64,000 nt of DNA from Limnomonas spitsbergensis (Eukaryota > Chlorophyta > Chlorophyceae > Chlamydomonadales): NCBI GenBank assembly GCA_037349105.1, contig JAYJMM010000112.1, forward strand, positions 3,596,001 to 3,660,000. The letters are read 5' to 3'. The translations under genes were made by a program, and so were the position numbers. Within the stretch, counting starts at the first letter, position 1. Each line of letters begins with the position of its first letter. A model generated the notes under the pieces. That model saw only the letters and a list, made by a program, of their open reading frames with translations, was not told the origin of the DNA and searched no databases. Shown piece by piece: positions 29,701 to 39,881 of the stretch.

Positions 29701-32700
29701 CATGACCTAACCCAGGCCTGCATACCCTGGCAGCCCTTTATTCCCCGCCCTTCATACCCAGCCCTCATGACCTAGCTCAGGCCTGCATACCCTGGCAGCC
29801 TTTATTCCCCGCCCTTCATACCCCAGCCCTCATGACCTAGCTCAGGCCTGCATACCCTGGCAGCCCTTTATTCCCCGCCCTTCATGTCCCAGCCCTCATG
29901 ACCTAGCTCAGGCCTGCATAACCTGGCAGCCCTTTATTCCCCGCCCTTCATGTCCCAGCCCTCATGACCTAGCTCAGGCCTGCATACCCTTGCAGCCCTT
30001 TATTCCCCGCCCTTCATACCCCAGCCCTCATGACCTAACCCAGGCCTGCATACCCTGGCAGCCCTTTATTCCCCGCCCTTCATACCCCAGCCCTCATGAC
30101 CTAGCTCAGGCCTGCATACCCTTGCAGCCCTTTATTCCCCGCCCTTCATGTCCCAGCCCTCATGACCTAGCTCAGGCCTGCATACCCTTGCAGCCCTTTA
30201 TTCCCCGCCCTTCATACCCCAGCCCTCATGACCTAGCTCAGGCCTGCATACCCTTGCAGCCCTTTATTCCCCGCCCTTCATACCCCAGCCCTCATGACCT
30301 AGCTCAGGCCTGCATACCCTGGCAGCCCTTTATTCCCCGCCCTTCATGTCCCAGCCCTCATGACCTAGCTCAGGCCTGCATACCCTGGCAGCCCTTTATT
30401 CCCCGCCCTTCATGTCCCAGCCCTCATGACCTAGCTCAGGCCTGCATACCCTGGCAGCCCTTTATTCCCGCCCTTCATACCCCAGCCCTCATGACCTAGC
30501 TCAGGCCTGCATACCCTTGCAGCCCTTTATTCCCCGCCCTTCATGTCCCAGCCCTCATGACCTAGCTCAGGCCTGCATACCCTGGCAGCCCTTTATTCCC
30601 CGCCCTTCATGTCCCAGCCCTCATGACCTAGCTCAGGCCTGCATACCCTGGCAGCCCTTTATTCCCCGCCCTTCATACCCCAGCCCTCATGACCTAGCTC
30701 AGGCCTGCATACCCTGGCAGCCCTTTATTCCCCGCCCTTCATACCCCAGCCCTCATGACCTAGCTCAGGCCTGCATACCCTTGCAGCCCTTTATTCCCCG
30801 CCCTTCATGTCCCAGCCCTCATGACCTAGCTCAGGCCTGCATACCCTGGCAGCCCTTTATTCCCCGCCCTTCATACCCCAGCCCTCATGACCTAGCTCAG
30901 GCCTGCATACCCTGGCAGCCCTTTATTCCCCGCCCTTCATGTCCCAGCCCTCATGACCTAGCTCAGGCCTGCATACCCTTGCAGCCCTTTATTCCCGCCC
31001 TTCATACCCCAGCCCTCATGACCTAGCTCAGGCCTGCATACCCTGGCAGCCCTTTATTCCCCGCCCTTCATACCCCAGCCCTCATGACCTAGCTCAGGCC
31101 TGCATACCCTTGCAGCCCTTTATTCCCCGCCCTTCATACCCCAGCCCTCATGACCTAGCTCAGGCCTGCATACCCTGGCAGCCCTTTATTCCCCGCCCTT
31201 CATGTCCCAGCCCTCATGACCTAGCTCAGGCCTGCATACCCTGGCAGCCCTTTATTCCCCGCCCTTCATGTCCCAGCCCTCATGACCTAGCTCAGGCCTG
31301 CATACCCTGGCAGCCCTTTATTCCCCGCCCTTCATACCCCAGCCCTCATGACCTAGCTCAGGCCTGCATACCCTGGCAGCCCTTTATTCCCCGCCCTTCA
31401 TACCCCAGCCCTCATGACCTAGCTCAGGCCTGCATACCCTGGCAGCCCTTTATTCCCCGCCCTTCATGTCCCAGCCCTCATGACCTATCTCAGGCCTGCA
31501 TACCCTGGCAGCCCTTTATTCCCCGCCCTTCATACCCCAGCCCTCATGACCTAGCTCAGGCCTGCATACCCTGGCAGCCCTTTATTCCCCGCCCTTCATG
31601 TCCCAGCCCTCATGACCTAGCTCAGGCCTGCATACCCTTGCAGCCCTTTATTCCCCGCCCTTCATACCCCAGCCCTCATGACCTAGCTCAGGCCTGCATA
31701 CCCTGGCAGCCCTTTATTCCCCGCCCTTCATACCCCAGCCCTCATGACCTAGCTCAGGCCTGCATACCCTGGCAGCCCTTTATTCCCCGCCCTTCATGTC
31801 CCAGCCCTCATGACCTAGCTCAGGCCTGCATACCCTGGCAGCCCTTTATTCCCCGCCCTTCATGTCCCAGCCCTCATGACCTAGCTCAGGCCTGCATACC
31901 CTGGCAGCCCTTTATTCCCCGCCCTTCATGTCCCAGCCCTCATGACCTAGCTCAGGCCTGCATACCCTGGCAGCCCTTTATTCCCCTGCCCTTCATGTCC
32001 CAGCCCTCATGACCTAGCTCAGGCCTGCATACCCTGGCAGCCCTTTATTCCCCGCCCTTCATACCCCAGCCCTCATGACCTAGCTCAGGCCTGCATACCC
32101 TTGCAGCCCTTTATTCCCCGCCCTTCATACCCAGCCCTCATGACCTAGCTCAGGTCCTGCATACCCTTGCAGCCCTTTATTCCCCGCCCTTCATGTCCCA
32201 GCCCTCATGACCTAGCTCAGGCCTGCATACCCTGGCAGCCCTTTATTCCCCGCCCTTCATACCCAGCCCTCATGACCTAGCTCAGGCCTGCATACCCTGG
32301 CAGCCCTTTATTCCCCGCCCTTCATGTCCCAGCCCTCATGACCTAGCTCAGGCCTGCATACCCTGGCAGCCCTTTATTCCCCGCCCTTCATGTCCCAGCC
32401 CTCATGACCTAGCTCAGGCCTGCATACCCTTGCAGCCCTTTATTCCCCGCCCTTCATACCCCAGCCCTCATGACCTAACCCAGGCCTGCATACCCTGGCA
32501 GCCCTTTATTCCCCGCCCTTCATACCCCAGCCCTCATGACCTAGCTCAGGCCTGCATACCCTTGCAGCCCTTTATTCCCCGCCCTTCATACCCCAGCCCT
32601 CATGACCTAGCTCAGGCCTGCATACCCTGGCAGCCCTTTATACCCCGCCCTTCATGTCCCAGCCCTCATGACCTAGCTCAGGCCTGCATACCCTTGGCAG

Positions 32701-35700
32701 CCCTTTATTCCCCGCCCTTCATACCCCAGCCCTCATGACCTAGCCAGGCCTGCATACCCTGGCAGCCCTTTATTCCCCGCCCTTCATACCCCAGCCCTCA
32801 TGACCTAGCTCAGGCCTGCATACCCTTGCAGCCCCTTTATTCCCCGCCCTTCATGTCCCAGCCCTCATGACCTAGCTCAGGCCTGCATACCCTTGCAGCC
32901 CTTTATTCCCCGCCCTTCATACCCCAGCCCTCATGACCTAGCTCAGGCCTGCATACCCTTGCAGCCCTTTATTCCCCGCCCTTCATACCCCAGCCCTCAT
33001 GACCTAGCTCAGGCCAGCATACCCTGGCAGCCCTTTATTCCCCGCCCTTCATACCCCAGCCCTCATGACCTAACCCAGGCCTGCATACCCTGGCAGCCCT
33101 TTATTCCCCCGCCCTTCATACCCCAGCCCTCATGACCTAGCTCAGGCCTGCATACCCTGGCAGCCCTTTATTTCCCCGCCCTTCATACCCCAGCCCTCAT
33201 GACCTAGCTCAGGCCTGCATACCCTGGCAGCCCTTTATTCCCCCGCCCTTCATGTCCCAGCCCTCATGACCTAGCTCAGGCCTGCATAACCTGGCAGCCC
33301 TTTATTCCCCGCCCTTCATGTCCCAGCCCTCATGACCTAGCTCAGGCCTGCATACCCTGGCAGCCCTTTATTCCCCGCCCTTCATACCCCAGCCCTCATG
33401 ACCTAGCTCAGGCCTGCATACCCTGGCAGCCCTTTATTCCCCGCCCTTCATGTCCCAGCCCTCATGACCTAGCTCAGGCCTGCATACCCTTGCAGCCCTT
33501 TATTCCCCGCCCTTCATACCCCAGCCCTCATGACCTAGCTCAGGCCTGCATACCCTGGCAGCCCTTTATTCCCCGCCCTTCATACCCCAGCCCTCATGAC
33601 CTAGCTCAGGCCTGCATACCCTTGCAGCCCTTTATTCCCCGCCCTTCATACCCCAGCCCTCATGACCTAGCTCAGGCCTGCATACCCTGGCAGCCCTTTA
33701 TTCCCCGCCCTTCATACCCCAGCCCTCATGACCTAGCTCAGGCCTGCATACCCTTGCAGCCCTTTATTCCCCGCCCTTCATACCCCAGCCCTCATGACCT
33801 AGCTCAGGCCTGCATACCCTGGCAGCCCTTTATTCCCCGCCCTTCATACCCCAGCCCTCATGACCTAGCTCAGGCCTGCATACCCTGGCAGCCCTTTATT
33901 CCCCGCCCTTCATGTCCCAGCCCTCATGACCTAGCTCAGGCCTGCATAACCTGGCAGCCCTTTATTCCCCGCCCTTCATGTCCCAGCCCTCATGACCTAG
34001 CTCAGGCCTGCATAACTGGCAGCCCTTTATTCCCCGCCCTTCATGTCCCAGCCCTCATGACCTAGCTCAGGCCTGCATACCCTGGCAGCCCTTTATTCCC
34101 CGCCCTTCATACCCCAGCCCTCATGACCTAGCTCAGGCCTGCATACCCTGGCAGCCCTTTATTCCCCGCCCTTCATACCCCAGCCCTCATGACCTAGCTC
34201 AGGCCTGCATACCCTGGCAGCCCTTTATTCCCCGCCCTTCATACCCCAGCCCTCATGACCTAGCTCAGGCCTGCATACCCTGGCAGCCCTTTATTCCCCG
34301 CCCTTCATGTCCCAGCCCTCATGACCTAGCTCAGGCCTGCATACCCTTGCAGCCCTTTATTCCCCGCCCTTCATACCCCAGCCCTCATGACCTAACCCAG
34401 GCCTGCATACCCTGGCAGCCCTTTATTCCCCGCCCTTCATACCCCAGCCCTCATGACCTAGCTCAGGCCTGCATACCCTTGCAGCCCTTTATTCCCCGCC
34501 CTTCATGTCCCAGCCCTCATGACCTAGCTCAGGCCTGCATACCCTTGCAGCCCTTTATTCCCCGCCCTTCATACCCCAGCCCTCATGACCTAGCTCAGGC
34601 CTGCATAGCCTTGCAGCCCTTTATTCCCCGCCCTTCATACCCCAGCCCTCATGACCTAGCTCAGGCCTGCATACCCTGGCAGCCCTTTATTCCCCGCCCT
34701 TCATACCCCAGCCCTCATGACCTAACCCAGGCCTGCATACCCTGGCAGCCCTTTATTCCCCGCCCTTCATACCCCAGCCCTCATGACCTAGCTCAGGCCT
34801 GCATACCCTGGCAGCCCTTTATTCCCCGCCCTTCATACCCCAGCCCTCATGACCTAGCTCAGGCCTGCATACCCTGGCAGCCCTTTATTCCCCGCCCTTC
34901 ATGTCCCAGCCCTCATGACCTAGCTCAGGCCTGCATAACCTGGCAGCCCTTTATTCCCCGCCCTTCATGTCCCAGCCCTCATGACCTAGCTCAGGCCTGC
35001 ATACCCTGGCAGCCCTTTATTCCCCGCCCTTCATACCCCAGCCCTCATGACCTAGCTCAGGCCTGCATACCCTGGCAGCCCTTTATTCCCCGCCCTTCAT
35101 GTCCCAGCCCTCATGACCTAGCTCAGGCCTGCATACCCTTGCAGCCCTTTATTCCCCGCCCTTCATACCCCAGCCCTCATGACCTAACCAGGCCTGCATA
35201 CCCTGGCAGCCCTTTATTCCCCGCCCTTCATACCCCAGCCCTCATGACCTAGCTCAGGCCTGCATACCCTTGCAGCCCTTTATTCCCCGCCCTTCATACC
35301 CCAGCCCTCATGACCTAGCTCAGGCCTGCATACCCTGGCAGCCCTTTATTCCCCGCCCTTCATACCCCAGCCCTCATGACCTAGCTCAGCCTGCATACCC
35401 TGGCAGCCCTTTATTCCCCGCCCTTCATACCCCAGCCCTCATGACCTAGCTCAGGCCTGCATACCCTGGCAGCCCTTTATTCCCCGCCCTTCATACCCCA
35501 GCCCTCATGACCTAGCTCAGGCCTGCATACCCTGGCAGCCCTTTATTCCCCGCCCTTCATACCCCAGCCCTCATGACCTAGCTCAGGCCTGCATACCCTT
35601 GCAGCCCTTTATTCCCCGCCCTTCATACCCCAGCCCTCATGACCTAGCTCAGGCCTGCATACCCTGGCAGCCCTTTATTCCCCGCCCTTCATACCCCAGC

Positions 35701-36628
35701 CCTCATGACCTAGCTCAGGCCTGCATACCCTTGCAGCCCTTTATTCCCCGCCCTTCATACCCCAGCCCTCATGACCTAGCTCAGGCCTGCATACCCTGGC
35801 AGCCCTTTATTCCCCGCCCTTCATACCCCAGCCCTCATGACCTAGCTCAGGCCTGCATACCCTGGCAGCCCTTTATTCCCCGCCCTTCATGTCCCAGCCC
35901 TCATGACCTAGCTCAGGCCTGCATACCCTTGCAGCCCTTTATTCCCCGCCCTTCATACCCCAGCCCTCATGACCTAACCCAGGCCTGCATACCCTGGCAG
36001 CCCTTTATTCCCCGCCCTTCATACCCCAGCCCTCATGACCTAGCTCAGGCCTGCATACCCTTGCAGCCCTTTATTCCCCGCCCTTCATACCCCAGCCCTC
36101 ATGACCTAGCTCAGGCCTGCATACCCTGGCAGCCCTTTATTCCCCGCCCTTCATACCCCAGCCCTCATGACCTAGCTCAGGCCTGCATACCCTGGCAGCC
36201 CTTTATTCCCCGCCCTTCATACCCCAGCCCTCATGACCTAGCTCAGGCCTGCATACCCTGGCAGCCCTTTATTCCCCGCCCTTCATACCCCAGCCCTCAT
36301 GACCTAGCTCAGGCCTGCATACCCTGGCAGCCCTTTATTCCCCGCCCTTCATACCCCAGCCCTCATGACCTAGCTCAGGCCTGCATACCCTTGCAGCCCT
36401 TTATTCCCCGCCCTTCATACCCCAGCCCTCATGACCTAGCTCAGGCCTGCATACCCTTGCAGCCCTTTATTCCCCGCCCTTCATACCCCAGCCCTCATGA
36501 CCTAGCTCAGGCCTGCATACCCTTGCAGCCCTTTATTCCCCGCCCTTCATACCCCAGCCCTCATGACCTAGCTCAGGCCTGCATACCCTGGCAGCCCTTT
36601 ATTCCCCGCCCTTCATGTCCCAGCCCTC
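23723..36628. repeat. 66-bp minisatellite, about 195 copies, with nine-unit higher-order repeat
   Basis: Unit of 66 bp: CCCTTTATTCCCCGCCCTTC, ATACCCCAGCCCTCATGACC, TAGCTCAGGCCTGCATACCC, TGGCAG. Three binary variant sites recur: CATACCCC or CATGTCCC, CCTGGCAG or CCTTGCAG, and CTAGCTC or CTAACCC. Their order shows a nine-unit (594-bp) higher-order repeat near 24.4-26.2 kb that reappears near 31.2-31.9 kb. From 23792 to about 27190 no indel occurs, so one frame stays open for 1137 codons; beyond that, one-base indels are frequent. The open frame is explained by unit length divisible by 3 and I do not call it a gene. On the minus strand the unit contains TGAGGGCTGGGG, matching sequence just downstream of the donor at 37171, so the array probably grew from that intron's 5' end. 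Confidence 0.97.
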
Positions 36629-37165
36629 ACCAGGTATCAGGAACCTTGTGTAACAGAGCTGGCACCTAGCAAGTGCCATGCTAATACCAGTCAGAGATGG
36701 TAGCTAGTATGCCATGCTTTTAGTCATGTTAGTTAGCATATTACTCTATTAAGCGGATTAAAGCTCGTTTCCGTGATTGCGTCTTCTTTGTAACTTCCCT
36801 CCAAAGTTCTCTCGTCCTCAAGCATCAGCGACAATGCACATGGCACGAGTAAGGGCTGTATTGCTGATATCACCCTGCTTCACCTTGACAACCCAATCCT
36901 CCAGCACTTTTGACCCAGCCCAGGCTTGGGCGCCCTAGCTGTTGAACTAGTTGAACTCAGTCTCAACCTCAGCTATCATGACCCAGCCAGGCTTGACACC
37001 CCAGCCCTCAAGCACTCACCACTGATCTGAACCCTAGACCCTAAACCTGTTACCCTAAACCCAGTCCTGAAGCACTAACCAGATATCTGAACCCAAAACC
37101 CTCAACCCAACACTCAAACACTCACCACCTATTTGAACCCTTAACCCTCAACCCGGCCCGCCACC
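36629..37165 (-). pseudogene. Several decayed exon-edge and donor copies of the 37-39 kb gene
   Basis: On the minus strand, TTCAGATATCTGGTTAGTGC (around 37075-37100), TTCAAATAGGTGGTGAGTG (about 37115-37140), TTCAGATCAGTGGTGAGTGC (about 37010-37035) and CTGATACCTGGTGAGGGCTG (about 36625-36650) all resemble the real exon end TCAGATGTCTG|GTGAGTGG. A further GCTGAGGTTGAG block lies near 36960. The stretch 36660-36790 shows no other feature. Confidence 0.7.
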
Positions 37166-37171
37166 ACTCAC

Positions 37172-39265
37172 CAGACATCTGAGGCCTTGACGCCCCAATC
37201 GCTGAGCTCAGCCTCAAACTCAGCCGCAACAGTGAGCTCTGTGGCGGCCTCTAGCGCTGCCGCAAGAGCTTCCTCTGTGCGGCCTGCCTCTGGTTTACCA
37301 GTTTCCCCAAAAGGGCTCGAGACGGGGCTTGAGACCAGGCTCAGTTCTGGGAGCGGCTTGGGGCTTGGCTCAGGGCTTGGGAGTGGGTTTGGGAGTGGGT
37401 TTGGGAGAGGGCTTGGGTCAGGGCTTGGTTTGGGTTTAGGGACAGGGCTTGGAACGGGGCTTGGCTCAGGGCTTGGGGCTGGACTTGGCTCAGAGAGTAT
37501 CCTCTCATCCCCCTCGCCTTCAACCCCGTCATCCTTGGGGACATCTGCCTGGAATGTTGAGTACTCTGCCTCCATCAGCGACAACTGGTCCTCGGCAGAC
37601 TCGTAGTCGGCCTTGGCTTGGACGTGTTAATCACTATCTGACGCCAGTGTGACACCCGTCGCGGCCTCCCCTCCAACTGGTCCCTGCCCTGCTGCTGCCG
37701 GGTGGGTGCTAGCAGCCGCTCGAGCAGTGGTGGCGGCGTCCCCTCCAACTGGTCCCTGTCCCTCAAAGGCTGGTTGCGTGCCAGCCGCCGTTCCAGAATC
37801 AGGCACAGCAGCCTCAGCAGCGTTCTCGCCAGCGGGTCCCTTACCCACCTCGGCTGGTTGCTTGCCTGCAGCCGCCGCCGCGGCAGCATCCCCTCCAACT
37901 GGTCCCTGCCCCTCAACGGCTAGTTATGTGCCAGCCGCCGCTCCAGAATCAGGCACAGCCACTGCCGCGGCTCCCCCCCCAACTGGTCCCTTCCCCTCCT
38001 CGTTTGGTTGCACGCCAGCAGCTGGTCCAGAATCAGGCACAGCCTTCGCCGCGGCTCCCCCCCAACTGGTCCCTGCTCCTCCTCGGCTGGTTGCACGCCA
38101 GCAACCGGTCCAGAATCAGGCACAGCCACCGCCGCGGCTCCCCCGCCTACTGGTCCCTGCCCTGCCATGGCTGGTTGCACGCCAGCAACCGGTCCAGAAT
38201 CAGGCACAGCCACCGCCGCGGCTCCCCCGCCTACTGGTCCCTGCCCCGCCATGGCTGGTTGCGTGCCAGCAGTCGGTCCAGAATGAGGCACAGCCCCCGC
38301 CGCGGCTCCCCCGCCTACTGGTCCCTGCCCCGCCACGGCTGGTTGCGTGCCAGCAGTCGCTCCAGAATCAGGCACAGCCACTGCCGCGGCTCACCCGCCT
38401 ACTGGTCCCTGCCCCTCCTCGGCTGGTTGCACGCCAGCAGTGTCTCCAGTAGCCGCTACTACAGCGGGGGCAGCGTCCCCACCAACTGGTCCCTGCCCTG
38501 CTGCTGCTGCTGGATCTGTTTCGGCTGCTGGATCTGCTGGATCAGCTGGATCAGCTGGATCATCGATATTCGCAGCCCCGGAATTTGTATATGATGTGAG
38601 ATAATCGTCCTCCAAGTATGCTGTCGAATAATCAGAATCTCCGTCAAGCTCCTCTACGTCCAGGTCCGGATGCTGCGAGAGATGCCTGCTCCTCGGCATG
38701 CTCAGCCTGCTTGCAATGGTGTCGCTGTTGCTTGTTTTTTGCGGGACAGGTTGGAGGCGCTGCACAGGCCGGTGGTGGCTGGTGAGGGAGAGGCCCCTGC
38801 CGCTCCTCCTGCTCCTATCGCTCGTGGCCTTGCTGGCGGCTGCATCCCTGGTGTTTTTAAGGCGAAGAAGCTGTGCGGCAGCTGAGTCATGGCCGCCGCT
38901 GTTGAGATGTGTCACAGGCTGAAGGCTGTCGGGCCGCATGATGTGGGCTGTTGATGAGATCTGGACGCCAAGCATGGTGTCAAGGCCAGGATCCTGGCCC
39001 ATGCGTTTGCTGAGATGCAACTCCTGCCGCTGCCACCCTTCCCAGTGCGACCTCTTCTGCTTCTGCATGCTTTTGCTGCTGATTTTAGAATGGCCTCTCT
39101 TGGTTCTGCATCTGATGATTGCAACACTCCTTCCGCAGCGAGCAAAGCACGCCTGTGTGACCGGGGCTGACGATTGGGCAGCACAGCGCTGCACTGCGAC
39201 ACCGCGAAGATAAGCGGGAGCAGCAGAGACAAAAGCAGGCGATAGGGCGTGATGCGCTTCGACAT
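37172..39265 (-). CDS. Probable secreted Ala/Gly/Pro-rich repeat protein, apparently disrupted
   Basis: The minus strand starts at ATG 39265 with a good signal peptide: MSKRIT, a hydrophobic core LLLSLLLPLIFAVSQCSA, then an Arg-rich stretch. After an unresolved frame change (intron or frameshift between about 39100 and 38890) it continues in another frame. There follow an acidic region (DVEELDGDSDYSTAY), DPADPADPAD, about ten 28-residue repeats (AVPDSGPVAG and GQGPVGGGAAA), a Pro-Ser-rich PSPxPSP segment, and an Ala/Glu-rich end with a GTGAGTGG donor after 37172. Proline-rich secreted proteins of this look are common in green-algal walls, but the family is not recognised. In-frame stops occur at 38391-38393 (TGA), near 37922 (TAA) and at 37627-37629 (TAA), with a one-base loss near 38062. 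It is therefore a decaying gene, or has introns or assembly errors in the repeats. It is head-to-head with the M16 gene. Confidence 0.5.
37658..38470 (-). repeat. 84-bp coding minisatellite, about 10 copies
   Basis: Tandem units of 84 bp (28 codons) inside the gene above, with blocks CTGGTTGCACGCCAGCA, CCAGAATCAGGCACAGCC and GCCGCGGCTCCCCCGCC on the plus strand. The central copies (38080-38340) are most alike and the outer copies more diverged, as expected of unequal exchange. One copy is one base short (about 38062). The plus strand also has an open frame, but the signal peptide and donor-site copies favour minus-strand coding. Confidence 0.9.
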
Positions 39266-39881
39266 GTCGGTCTGAGCGTGCTGCTTGGCTTAGCACAGTC
39301 GCTTCATTTTGAATAATATTTGCAATGCTAAGACAGGATGAAGCAAAGCACGTCGAATAGCTCGATGGCGCCGTTTAAACAATCAAATACTCATGCGACG
39401 CGGCGGGCAGGTAACGGATTTCCGGCACACCCGACAAGAGATCGCTGACTGGCACAGTTTGTTTCTATAAATCGTGGGTCAGATGGCACGAGTCGCGGAA
39501 CCGATTTTAATTTTGAACGGCAGTATCAACCAGGGTTTCAACGTGTCCAAAGCCCCCTGGTCCAAAGCGTATCCAAGGTTGTTTTTGTCAGTTGGGTTCT
39601 GGTTCAGGGCAAGGCTCCATTCCGTCGACCCCAGGCGCGTGGTTGCATGCGTGATCAAAACCTGCTGATAACGGCCACGAAATCGCTTGCACATCGGCTG
39701 CTCCCCAAAATATCAAGAACCTCAGGGGTGCGTTTGCCTGCACAGCGCAACAAACGTCGGTTTCTGAGCATCGCTCGGGCATTTACATCCACATAATTGA
39801 AAACATCGATACAAACGACCATCGCGTATACGACCAGGGACATATCTTGCTGTCCTTGATCCCCTTTCCCACCAAGCAGCC
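39266..39881. promoter_or_regulatory. Candidate divergent promoter region
   Basis: A 616-bp, repeat-free gap between two divergent starts (39265 minus and 39882 plus). It contains an AT-rich GAATAATATTTGCAATG near 39312. No specific core element can be assigned. The call rests only on head-to-head placement of the two gene starts. Confidence 0.35.

Noticed and set aside
23723..36628. CRISPR-like array of regular repeats
   Set aside because: Units are contiguous with no unique spacers, and the genome is eukaryotic.
37187..38452. Plus-strand Gly/Leu- and Pro-rich frames across 37.2-38.5 kb
   Set aside because: Antisense to the probable minus-strand gene, which has a signal peptide and donor-site copies; the plus frames lack either and their repeat phase changes at 38062.
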